A stretch of 64,000 bases of DNA from Elysia chlorotica (Eukaryota > Mollusca > Gastropoda > Plakobranchidae): assembly GCA_003991915.1 (NCBI GenBank), contig RQTK01001015.1, forward strand, positions 15,703 to 79,702, written 5' to 3'. The notes below the pieces were generated by a model. That model worked only from the letters and a program-made list of their open reading frames with translations, had not been told where the DNA came from and searched no databases. The translations under genes and the position numbers were made by a program. This document shows, piece by piece, positions 1 through 10,143 of the stretch. Each line of letters starts with the position of its first letter. Position 1 is the stretch's first letter.

Positions 1-48
<48 letters not shown>
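1..48. repeat. (TC)n microsatellite
   Basis: Uninterrupted TC dinucleotide run at the window edge, so its true length is unknown. It is followed by imperfect TCTT/TATC pyrimidine-rich sequence to about position 140. Confidence 0.95.
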
Positions 49-53
<5 letters not shown>

Positions 54-902
54 CTTTATCTCTTTATCTCTTCTCTCTACGTCCTCTCATTCTCCCCTAT
101 CCATCTATCTATCCATCTACTTATCTATCTATATTTTGATCTATCGTTCTGAAAATAAATCTATATTTTCTCGTTGAAACAAATTTTTTTTCTTTGAAAA
201 ACAACTTTCTGTCTAACCAAAATTACAGTTTATAACCATTGGATTTTCTCAGATTGCAAAAGTGTCTTGTGTTATTGTCCTTTGATGAAGTCTTTTCTCT
301 TAAAATTGTATCAAAACACTCGTGAACACATAGGCTGCAAATACCTCCAGCCCGTTTGTGGACAGAGATTATTTGAATAGATCATAGCCTTAGTTTGTGA
401 TGGCTTCGTAACATATTGAAATGGCATACAGAGCAGACATTTATATCAATATTATTAAGATTGAAATTGTGAAACATTAAGACATCTTTTACACCCTTCT
501 TTTAACAAAGTCTCTCTGCAATACATATTTTATCATGGGAATTTTTCTTTTGAAAATTTAACGTATCAGGTCGGTACCGTAGCTAATGTCTTTTTTCTCA
601 CAGAGAGGACTTTACGTTTTATACAGTTAAGGTCGAGGGAAATTTTTCTGAATTGTTTTTTTTTTTTTTAATGAAAAATAAAATTAGGTTAGCAGAAAGA
701 ATTAGAACCTTTACAAGATTTACGACTTCTAGGCACATAAGAAATTATTGATTCGACATGCTTTTCATTCTGAAAAAGTTGTTCTTTCTCCGTCTGGAAA
801 TGCAGTAACGTAATGATGATAACTAAAGTAAACTTGGATTATTATTTTGTACTATATATTTTGCTGTATGCAAGACTGACTTCTGCGCATTTTGTTGGCA
901 AT

Positions 903-980
903 TATTACGCTGCCCTTCACTATGATACTTGTATTTTCTAAGAAACAAAAAAGCGGTACAAATTGACAAACCTAATGAAG
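903..980 (+). repeat. 78-bp direct repeat, left copy
   Basis: This stretch, from TATTACGCTGCCCTTCACTA to ACAAACCTAATGAAG, recurs without a visible difference at 2313-2390, on the other side of the foldback element. The equivalent stretch occurs once in copy B (about 4543-4620) with several substitutions, so the direct repeat arose in copy A. It is much longer than any ordinary transposon target-site duplication. Confidence 0.85.
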
Positions 981-1213
981 TATATTGTGTGCTGAAGGCT
1001 GATGGGCCATAGAACTTCACGCTACACGCTTCACGCTTCACGCTACACGTTTTAAACGTGTACAGAAAAGTGGACACTCTTTGTCTCTATTACGCTGGGC
1101 CATACAACTCACTACACGCTACACGGGTCACGCTTCACGCCTCACGCGTGTAGAGAGAAATGAACATGCTCACTTTTTTTGCTTCACGTCTAGTCTGGAC
1201 CCGGCGAACATAG

Positions 1214-1348
1214 ACTATTACAAGGAATAATTTGATTGAGATGGTAAGGGCAAGGCCCCTTCTCTGGCATCCTCGTGTGCCTGACTACAAGTACAAGAGT
1301 GAAGACCAGAGAACTCAAACTTGGGATGAGTTAAAAAAAAGCTTTTGA
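1214..1348 (+). pseudogene. MADF-domain ORF remnant inside foldback element
   Basis: The frame opens after a stop at 1211 and ends at TGA 1346-1348. It contains LIEMVRARPLLW, then VPDYKYKS, then TQTWDELKK. This is the start of a MADF domain (a DNA-binding SANT-like fold): hydrophobic LIE-V, P-LW, a D-Y-K loop and W--L. The frame breaks in an A8 run at 1333-1340. Restoring one base would continue into LCKVKRGSL, the expected CK--W--L helix, so a single-base loss in the homopolymer is likely. No initiator ATG is visible upstream. A second open stretch at 1515-1832 (Ser/Pro/Gln-rich, 105 codons) may be the linker of the same protein, but has no recognisable domain. Full MADF proteins have 200-400 residues, so this is a fragment. 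Confidence 0.65.
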
Positions 1349-1437
1349 CTCTATGCAAAGTTAAACGTGGTTCATTAATATGTCGATAGAGAAAGAGGGA
1401 GAGATCGATAGATCAATAGATACATAGATAGAGGTAG

Positions 1438-1452
<15 letters not shown>

Positions 1453-1508
<56 letters not shown>
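1453..1508. repeat. (GA)n microsatellite
   Basis: Pure GA run preceded by GATA/GATC-type degenerate repeats from about 1385. It lies inside the foldback element. Confidence 0.95.
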
Positions 1509-1510
<2 letters not shown>

Positions 1511-2312
1511 CTGGGTGGTGATCGATTCCAGGAGTTCCAGCAAACATTGCAGCTATTTAAAAAACTTCATCAGGGACATTACTCCAAATACATCACCCTT
1601 CAGCGGTTCAATGTCAGCACCTTCACCATCAAACTCCTACTACATTTACCATCCTACTAGTAGTACAACTCTCATTCCTTTTCAAAACCTGACACAAAAT
1701 CAGATGTCTGGGCAAGCCCAACAGTCCCCCTTGCGTTCCTGGCAGAGCTCCTGTCAGTCAAAAGAATGTCCTCACAGTTTAGCAACAGCGCTCCTGAACC
1801 CAGTAATTCTTATATTGAGTGAAATCCACTGAGAACGTACAACTAATTCGTGTTATTTTTAATTAAAATTCGTTCATAAAGTATTTGCATATCGCTGTTT
1901 GAAGTTTGTATTTTTTGTTTTGTATTTTCCTCTGTGTAAGAAATTGTGAGTACTGTACGACATCTTCGCATACTTGAAAGAGAGTTCCTCATCAAGATTC
2001 TCAAGAAGATGAAGGAATGTACGCTAAAACCTTCCCCATGGTTGTCTGAGAAGTAAATGTTCTCGGCACCAAATTATGCTTCGTCTTTTTCATTTTCGTC
2101 TCCTTCGTAACTAAAGCAAAATCAGAGCATCTTCGTCAGAAGAATCATTTTGGGAGAAAATAAAACAGAATCCCTTTGTTTTTGGCAAAATATGAAGCAT
2201 GTAGCATGATAGCGTGAAGTTGTATGGCCCAGGGTATGAAACGTGTAGCGTGAAGCGTGAAGCGTGAAGCATGTAGCGTGAAGTTCTATGGCCCATCAGC
2301 CTAATGCCGCAA

Positions 2313-2390
2313 TATTACGCTGCCCTTCACTATGATACTTGTATTTTCTAAGAAACAAAAAAGCGGTACAAATTGACAAACCTAATGAAG
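2313..2390 (+). repeat. 78-bp direct repeat, right copy
   Basis: Identical by eye to 903-980. After it, copy A continues collinearly with copy B (CTGGCAATGTAG). Confidence 0.85.
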
Positions 2391-2485
2391 CTGGCAATGT
2401 AGTATGTTACTATCAACTGAGCGATTGTCTCTCGTATCTGTGGATTCCATAATGATGTGAATGGACATTTTGAAATTGGGAACAG

Positions 2486-2562
2486 CGGGATAGCTCAGTC
2501 GGCTGTGATCTAGACTTGCAGGCAAGTGGGTCCGAGCTCAAATCTCAGCTGTTGTTCGTGCC
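2486..2562 (+). other. tRNA-like sequence (copy A)
   Basis: GCGGGATAGCTCAGTCGG is a textbook Pol III A box and D-arm. About 45 bp later GTCCGAGCTCAAATCTC resembles a B box but departs from GGTTCGANNCC. An ACTTG/CAAGT pair can form an anticodon-like stem. The flanks AACAGC and GCTGTT could pair, but standard acceptor-stem geometry does not close. It is most likely a decayed tRNA or the head of an old tRNA-derived SINE. Confidence 0.45.
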
Positions 2563-3417
2563 TTCGTTTTGGTATTAAAAGGAAATTTATGGAACATGAT
2601 ACTATATATCAAGGATTAATTCGACCACGGAAAAGAATTGGGTCGATGATTGCACTGTGGTTAATCTGTTACTATCTGTTTTGAGTCATTATTTCAGTGT
2701 ATGTATTTCAGAATTATATCAAATATAGTGGTATCAAGCTTGGTCGACCACCTTACTTCTTAGGTCTACATCACGTGGAGTGTTGGCAGACTTAAAATTA
2801 CACAATCAGTACTTTTTGCTCTAAATTATTTGCATTTAAAGCAAATTGCCGAATCCATTGTTGTATGAATCAGTCCAATTCTATTTCCACATAGATTTCT
2901 TTTGCAACTATGGCCTTGGTTTTCTTCTTAAAGACGTTGAACCCACAGGCCCTCCTATTATCTCCACTAGTTTTTAAAATTTAATTTGTCTCGACTGTAT
3001 AGTTGTTAGCACTCGCAAACATTCTAGCACTTCTTGCATTAGTTTTCTGTAGTTAAAGATATCTTCTTTCACTGGGAAAGTGAACATTTTTAGGTAGACA
3101 CGCTTGGTTGTAAATATTTAATGCGAGCAATGCCCCGGGGAGTTGCATAGGATCGACGAATGGTGCAAGAGGCTTAGATCTATGTGTCAGTCAGCAGCGG
3201 ACAGTCTGGTCCTGTTTGAGACAGAACGCACTGGCATACTATATATACATGATTTGTTGTTGTAAAGAGGACATTGAAACAAGGACAAAATACCCTTATT
3301 ATTGTAAGAAGAGAATAAACGACAACAACAAGGAAACGAACATCCATGAAGCCTTCTCCGAAGGTTATTGCGTTCACTATCGACAACGACATACAACTAA
3401 AATCGGTTCTTTCCTGA

Positions 3418-3870
3418 ATTTATTACTTCTTCTAACATACATATACTCATAGGCTGTTAAGATATTGTTACTTCTTCTAACATACATATACTCATAGGCT
3501 GTTAAGATATTGTTACTTCTTCTAACATACATATACTGTAAAAAGAATGTTGCTCCATCGAACATACATAGGCTTTGAAAATATCGTTACTTTTTCAAAC
3601 AAACATTATCAGTGAAAAAAGTTACTTCATCTAACATACATAAGCAAAGAAATTATTATTACTTCTTCTTAAATGCATAGGGTGTGAACATATCGTTACT
3701 GCTTCTTACATACATAGATTGTGAAAATATCGTTGCTTATTCTTACATACATCGAGTGTGAAAATGCTGTTGCTCCTTCTTACAAACAGGCTGCAAAAAT
3801 ACTTTTGCTCCTTCTTACATATATTGGCTATGGAAATATTGCTGCTTCTCTCTAAATTATACATAGACTG
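3418..3870 (+). repeat. 36-45-bp minisatellite, about 12 units
   Basis: Units begin TTACTTCTTCTAACATACAT or a variant (TTGCTCCTTCTTACAT). The first two units are identical 45-mers; later ones shorten to about 36 bp and diverge (TTACTGCTTCTTACATACAT, TTGCTTATTCTTACATACAT). The gradient from identical to divergent units suggests recent expansion at the left end. The array separates the two segmental-duplication copies. Confidence 0.85.
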
Positions 3871-3965
3871 TAACAAGGACAAATTAGTCGGTCATCCCGC
3901 TACCTTAACATAAGAATCCATTTATTATACAAAAATAAACAACCTGGATATGTTTTTATTTACTA

Positions 3966-5524
3966 ATTTGAATAGATCATAGCCTTAGTTTGTGATGGCT
4001 TCGTAACATATTGAAATGGCATACAGAGCAGACATTTATATCAATATTATTAAGATTTAAATTGTGAAACATTAAGAAATCTTTTACACCCTTCTTTTAA
4101 CAAAGTCTCCCTGCGATGCAAATTTTATAATGGGAATTTTTCTTTTTAAATTATAACGTATTAGGTCGGTACCGTAGCTAATGTCTTTTTTATCACAGAA
4201 AAGAACTTTACTTTTTATACAGTAAAGGTCGAGGGCAATTTTTCTGAATTGTTTTTTTAATGAAAAATAAAATAAGGTTAGCAGAAAGAATTAGAACCAG
4301 AACTAGTACAGCTGTACGCGCCACGATAAACATTCTTTATCTTTTGCAAGTTTACAAGATTTACGACTTCTTCGCACATAAGAAATTATTGATTCGACAT
4401 GTTTTTCATTCTGAAAAAGTTTTTCTCTATCCTTCTGGAGATGCAGTAGCGTAATGATGAACTAAAGTTAAATTGGATTCTTGTTTTGTACTATATTTTA
4501 TGCTGTGTGCAAGACTGACTTTGCGCATTTTGTTGGCAATAATTACGCTGTCCTTCGCTATGATACTTGTATATTTTCTAAGAAACGAAAAAGCGGCACC
4601 AATTGACAAACCTAATGAAGCTGGCAATATAGTATGTTTCTATCAACTGAGCGATCGTCTCTCGTATCTGTGGATTCCATAATGATGTGAGTGAACATTT
4701 TGAAATTGGGAACAGCGGGATAGCTCAGTCGGCTGTGATCCAGACTTGCAGGCAAGTGTGTCCGAGCTCAAATCTCAGCTGTTGTTTGTGCCTTCGTTTT
4801 GGTATTAAAAGGAAATTTATGGAACATAACACTTTATATCAAGGATTAATTCGACCACGGAAAAGAATTGGGTCGATGATTGCACTGTGGTTAATCTGTT
4901 ACTATCTGTTTTGAGTCATTATTTCAGTGTATGTATTTCAGAATTATATCAAATATAGTGGTATCAAGCTTGGTCGACCACCTTACTTCTTAGGTCTACA
5001 TCACGTGGAGTGTTGGCAGACTTAAAATTACAGAATCAGTACTTTTTGCTCTAAATTATTTGCATTTAAAGCAAAATGCCGAATCCATTGTTGTATGAAT
5101 CAGTCCAATTCTATTTCCACATAGATTTCTTTTTCAACTATGGCCTTGGTTTTCTTCTTAAAGATCTGCAGGCTTTAGGATGTTGAACCCACAGGCCCTC
5201 CTATTATCTCCACTAGTTTTTAAAATTTAATTTGTCTCGACTGTATAGTTGTTAGCACTCGCAAACATTCTAGCACTTCTTGCATTGGTTTTCTGTAGTT
5301 GAAGATATCTGCTTTCACTGGGAAAGTGAAGATTTTTAAGTAAACACGCTTGGTTGTAAATATTTAATGCGAGCAATGCCCCGGGGAGTTGCATAGGATC
5401 GACGAATGGTGCAAGAGGCTTAGATCTATGTGACAGTCAGCAGCGGACAGTCTGACCCTGTTTGAGGACATTGAACGCACTGGACATACGACGTACAACC
5501 TAAATCGGTTATTTTCTGAATTTA
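3966..5524 (+). repeat. Segmental duplication, copy B
   Basis: Second copy of the unit at 371-3424, uninterrupted. It preserves the site where the foldback element sits in copy A (TTGACAAACCTAATGAAGCT at about 4604-4623) and therefore serves as an empty-site reference. Confidence 0.85.
4712..4788 (+). other. tRNA-like sequence (copy B)
   Basis: Same tRNA-like sequence as at 2486 with three or so substitutions (GTGATCCAGACTTGCAGGC). The A-box region GGGATAGCTCAGTCGG is unchanged and the B-box region is equally imperfect. Conservation only reflects the duplication and does not show function. Confidence 0.4.
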
Positions 5525-7315
5525 GACATTCGGCTTTCAGAGGCGTCACATTCTGACTTTGACTGACTAGGTTTGATTTGTGGTATCAGAAAAAAAGTTC
5601 TGCATAAAATTAAGGAAATCTCCAGAGAAAGTAGTCAATGTTTTCTACACAGCATTTTCTATGTCAACATATTCACTTTTAACTGTCTAAAAATTGATTC
5701 AACAATACCATTGTATATTTAGCTTTAAATTCATCATCAATATAGGCGTTGGGATTTCAAAATGTTGTTTTTCTTAAATCAAATAACAATTCTTTGACTT
5801 GATCGTATACCAGAAAAAAATGCTTCTGACGAAATGTTCCTCAATATAATATTAGTGTCTTTCTTTCGTAACGAAGGCAGTGTTGTAAACTTTACAATAA
5901 TATTAATATATAAGATTATATATCATTTGGGCCAAGTAAATTCTCGGAAGACTTTGTTTCAGCATAACCAAAGAAAAAATATTTGTTAAAATACACCAGT
6001 ACACAACGGAAACTTTTTACAGTTTTTACAACAGCTATTAATGTGGTAAATTATTGAAAGAATGAAATCACCAGAGAGAAAAGCAGAATAAAAGTATATT
6101 ACACTAACTCAAAACCAATATGGTTTCTTAAATGTACATTGTAAAACAGAAAGATGTACACATCCATATATCATTACGAGACGTACATGTTTTCATTTTT
6201 TAGGTTAAATATACCATTTTCAACAATACACGCCATAATACAGTTCAATATAATTATTTTATTTTTTTAATCATTTGTACACACATTGCAAAACTATTCT
6301 TATGTTATATAATTTTACCAACACACAATTTAGAATACTCAAGTAGTATTTTCATATCTAAACGTTTTTTTTTAAAATTGTTATGAACAATGCTATAACT
6401 TTAAAAAGTAACATCTTTTAAAACTTCCTGACAATGTTCTTAAAAGCGAAACACTTATATGTAAAAACATCTTCCTGTTCAATTTTTGTCCATATGAGTT
6501 CAGGTTGAGCTAGGCCTATTACTTATCCCGAATATAATTATCTTTCAAGAGCAAACTTCTGTGGGACTTGCAGCATAGCGAATGCTTCGAGATCCGCTGT
6601 CCATATTATCAACTCAACACGCCTGGGGTGACGGATCAGGATGCTCATCCCTGTTTTAGAGATGCCCCAAAGTCATCACATGTAGAACTTTATAAAAATT
6701 TTAACAGAATGTCTGCACAGATTTTGAATATTCTAAATTCACATCGCCACCTTACGGCGAGGGGAAAAAGTATGTATTGAGTCACTCATACATTGAACAA
6801 CATCCATTGCACGGACAAATACGATATTTTAGGTATATATGATATATTATTACGTTTGAGCTAACACGAATATGAATTTTACACCGTTAAAACATTTTTC
6901 GACATGTATTGTGAGGCAGTTAAAAAGCTAGAGATCATGCTAACAAAAAAACCCATAAAATATGTATTGGTTATGTTATTATAATTATTGTGGAATGCGT
7001 ATGAGAAACATTTCATTATTTATTACCATCTTGTTGAAAGTTTTAGTAGGGTGACAAAATGTAATGTGGGTTGGCTTCAGAACGTTACTGAACAGTGGTG
7101 TGTAGACATTCAAACGAATTTAAATTATCGACATAATTATTTATTATTTATCCAACAAGATATGGATTAGTTTTAATACTTAGCTAGTTGCCATAATCTC
7201 GTGGCGATGTTAATTCACATGACATCGTGTTCACATTAAAACTACAGATAAAGTACTCTTTGTTCACTCTCTGGAGAAGAGATTCAAATTAAATTCACGT
7301 TGTCGTTCGAAACAA
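5525..7315. other. AT-rich non-coding DNA
   Basis: No exon-like open frame, tRNA or clear repeat was recognised. Short frames at 6568-6780 and 6988-7170 have no recognisable domain and match the chance background of AT-rich sequence. Confidence 0.5.
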
Positions 7316-7321
7316 TTTATT
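7316..7321 (-). promoter_or_regulatory. Candidate poly(A) signal of the FN3 receptor gene
   Basis: On the minus strand this reads AATAAA. It is the first such hexamer downstream of the receptor stop codon (8097-8099), implying a 3' UTR of about 0.8 kb. Position is the only support. Confidence 0.3.
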
Positions 7322-8096
7322 ACCAGATATCAATCGTTGTTCATCAGTCCCGTCTAAATCTGCTTAAAAATGCGATGGTCTTGCTACCTATGTGTATAGT
7401 CGTGTTTGAATGATTGATAGTAAAAATGCGCTTTTATCTGTTTTCACAACTGAAAAACAAGTACAATGTTAAAAAAAGAAGATGAAAAATATGGAGATAT
7501 CGAAAGTAAAAAAAATACCGGAATTTATACGTGCCATGTAGCTGCTTCAAATTTCAATTGACATTGATTACATTTTTTCAAACCCAATCTTTAAGGAAAA
7601 TCTTCTGACAAATCAAACTTTGTCATGTACATTCAATTTTTTATGTAGTCGGGTGTTGTTCAGGAAAAAAAGTTATCTTTCAATTTTGATAATCTTCTTT
7701 TGTAAACCCTGCCTTATGCTTTTTTTTCCTTTTCCAAATTATGTAATGGGTTATTTTTAATTGAACAGTTCACTCAGGATCTTAAAAAATCTTCATAAAA
7801 TACATTTAAAGGGACAATTTGAGTCGTTGAGTTGCTTTTCGATGTAAGAAAGTGACACGGTTTTGCAGCCGTCAAGCCTCTCCAACTAAGCGTTGGTGTC
7901 TTCGCGTTTTGGAGCTCACTGTTCACCGCAACAAATATTAATTTGGTTGGGCGTGTCATTGTTTATATGCTAGACGCATCACTGTATTAACATCCTTTTT
8001 ATGAAAGGAGGTAACAGCATGCCGAATCCCCAACTGTGCATCCTTGTTCTTGCTGCTATATGAAGATAAAGTCGTAATTACCATTGTTTTCTTGGG

Positions 8097-9159
8097 TTAG
8101 ACCATTGTGTCTGCTTCCATGCTGAGATGGAAGGTTTTGGAAAGCTTGTGCAGCTCAGGGGCTCTGGTCGTTCTGGATTCTGCCACGACGACGCTGGGCT
8201 CCGAGCAGCTGGTCATGGTCTCCAGCCTGTTTGAGGGTCGCGGCGTGCTCTTGGCGGAGTAGGCCCTGGGGCTGCATCCCCGACAGTTCGACAGGGACGC
8301 CTTGCTGCTCTGGGCTCTGTAGGGGCAGTTCGCGCCGCACGCGAGCTCCCGGCGCGGCGAGAACAAGTCCGAGCTGTGGGATGACGATGACGCGGGGAAA
8401 TCTGATGATCGGACCCGCGGGACTTCGGGAATGGAGGACGAGCCCGGCTCTGATTGGATAGACTGGAACTGGGCGTGCATCTTGGAGAGTCTGGCCTGGC
8501 GAACCCTGTAGGGCTGGGCGGGTTGGTGGCGGCCATCTGTCAAAGACACCGCGCGCCCACACTTGCCCAGTGATGGCGCTCGACCCCCGCCGCGGCCGCG
8601 GGGAGTCCCCACGCTGTTGCTGTTGTACAGCCGCTCGGCCAAACTCATCGGCGACTTCTGCGGCTGGCTTCGTTGCTGGTAGTGGTGCTGATGACTGTGG
8701 TGGTTGCTGTGCTGCTGCGGCTGCTGGCGGTAGTGATGCTGGTGAGTGCCGTGGTGTTTGGGCGTGCTGCCCGTGAGGCTCTCCAACGTGCTGTCACTTA
8801 ACTGGCTGAAGTCCTCGTCCTCGCCCTCCTCCTGCAGCCGCGCCGATTGCGGGCAGCCGGGCGGAAGGCTAGTCACGTCGTCCCCACCGTCTCTTACCCG
8901 ATCGTCCAGGCCGAGACCATGGAAGGACATGGAGTCGTACTTGCTCGACTCGGCGGCGGCGGTGCGGCAGCTTGCGGGGCCGCTTCACGAGGCTCGGGCA
9001 GCGGGCGAGCAGCACAATGACCACGATGATGCACAGAGTTAGCAGGGCGCCCAGGCTGGAGCCCACGGACACGGGCACCCCAAAGCCGGACGTGGCCGCC
9101 TCCAGGCACTCAGTCGCTGATGGAGACTCGCTCGCGTTGCGGTAGATTGACACGCATAT
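8097..9159 (-). CDS. Terminal exon of LRR/Ig/FN3-type transmembrane receptor (frameshifted)
   Basis: Last coding exon of a single-pass cell-surface receptor. The acceptor CCCTTGCTACCAG precedes ATA-TGC-GTG. The reading starts with the end of an FN3 domain (ICVSIYRNASES...TECLEA, with an N-glycosylation site NAS and the two late cysteines usual in FN3 domains of FLRT/LRRN/ELFN-type LRR receptors). A membrane helix follows (about 9010-9060, ALLTLCIIVVIVLLA), then a basic stop-transfer segment (VKRPRKLPHRRRR). The cytoplasmic tail (MSFHGLGLDD onward) has about 290 residues: an acidic patch, a His/Gln-rich stretch (about 8660-8760), Ser/Arg-rich sequence, and the end DTMV at stop 8097-8099. T-x-V at the C-terminus fits a class I PDZ ligand. 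Helix and tail lie in different frames: exon length is 1 mod 3, and a one-base shift must fall between 8987 and 8869, most likely in the CGG/GCC run near 8951-8963. This is either a consensus error or a broken gene. The family is inferred from architecture; the LRR part was not found. Confidence 0.75.
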
Positions 9160-10143
9160 CTGGTAGCAAGGGAGAGAGAACATTTGCTTAATATTATTTG
9201 TTTCTAGAGAAAAGTTTTGCGAATAGGAAACAAATAATTTTGCATCATTTATTTCAAAATTTAATGGCTTTTTGTAACGTAACATAGGACAAAAATGTTT
9301 GTGTCATTCATGAAAGAAATAGTTTTACGTATTGGAAGAAAGCATTTAATTAGTACAGTATTATATTATTATTTTGCCTTCTTTTCCTTAACCCTCCTCT
9401 GTTTTTTTCAGGGTTTATTTGTGACTGAATTTATAACACCCCCCCCCCCCAAGAAAAAAAAAATCAGGCCAAAAATAAAAAGAACAAAACAAGTCAGACC
9501 CCTCAATTCCATTATGAAACGCGCTATCCATTTTTAAACAGTTATCCCCAGTTTCAGCAGAGTTAATAAGCAACATTGTGCACCTGAATTTGTCCAAAAG
9601 CCGACATATCTCAGCATTTTGGTCATTTAGATAGTTATGTAAAATTGCAAAGTATAAATATTATCATTCATTTTTTTTACGCTGTAGGACTATTATTGAA
9701 CGTAACAAGTTAATTAATAAGTATCAAATTAGGTGCTAATTATTTCGATATTGATTGATAGGCGTCGTATGAACGTATATGCGATAAAATAAGGCTTATA
9801 TTGCTTTACAAGATATAGATTTGATCTATTCATACGTGCACTTTGTAATGATGCTTTTCGTTTACACATTTTCTTAAATGAAAAGGTGAAAAATTGGGTA
9901 CGCTGAAAATTTTGTTCCTTTTTCCTCTATCTGATGGTCTAATTTTGATTGTACAACTTTGCACTGTACTCCAGCTCGTGAACAATGATATTTAACCAAT
10001 TTTCACCCTTCTACCGTGCGTCGGTTACTACAATGAGAATAATGTATTTTTTTTTCGTGTATTTAATCGCCACTAATACGCCTTCCTCTATTTTCCTCAC
10101 CTCATAGTCCAATCTAAATTAAATACCAAGTGGGGCTATTTAC
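9160..10143 (-). other. Intron of the FN3 receptor gene
   Basis: On the minus strand it starts GTAAAT (after CACTACAAG) and ends CCTTGCTACCAG, in phase 0. It is AT-rich, with homopolymer C and A runs near 9440-9465 and no coding potential. The plus-strand frame at 9295-9537 is low-complexity. Confidence 0.7.

Larger units (their letters stand above)
996..2302 (+). mobile_element. Foldback DNA transposon with MADF ORF remnant
   Basis: The ends are inverted copies of each other. The left end reads AGGCTGATGGGCCATAGAAC then TTCACGCTACACGC; the right end, read on the minus strand, begins with the same bases. The inverted arms continue inward for roughly 100-150 bp (about 996-1150 and 2195-2302). 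They are built from variants of the short motif CTTCACGCTACACG, and GGGCCATA recurs as GGGCCATACAACT at about 1097 and, inverted, at about 2230. The core holds a (GA)n tract and a decayed MADF-domain ORF. MADF or Myb/SANT-like proteins are the known second ORF of PIF/Harbinger elements, and GAA/TAA flank the GGCTG...CAGCC termini, close to a 3-bp Harbinger target. No transposase ORF is visible, so the element is non-autonomous. The superfamily is an inference. Confidence 0.75.
371..3424 (+). repeat. Segmental duplication, copy A (interrupted)
   Basis: First copy of a roughly 1.5-kb unit that recurs in the same orientation at 3966-5524. Both begin ATTTGAATAGATCATAGCC and can be followed, with a few per cent substitutions, to a shared end near GGTT(C/A)TTT(C/T)CTGAATTTA. 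Copy A carries a 1.3-kb foldback transposon (996-2302) and about 150 bp of extra sequence at 3238-3384. It lacks about 55 bp that copy B has at 4290-4350. No conserved protein reading frame runs through either copy, so the unit is probably a non-coding repeat or duplicated intergenic DNA. Confidence 0.85.

Noticed and set aside
3418..3870. CRISPR-like regular array
   Set aside because: Units are adjacent and diverging, without unique spacers, and the genome is eukaryotic, so it is an ordinary minisatellite.
8155..9042. Several 70-135-codon frames on both strands over the receptor exon
   Set aside because: They are GC-driven shadows of the real minus-strand frame that ends at 8097.
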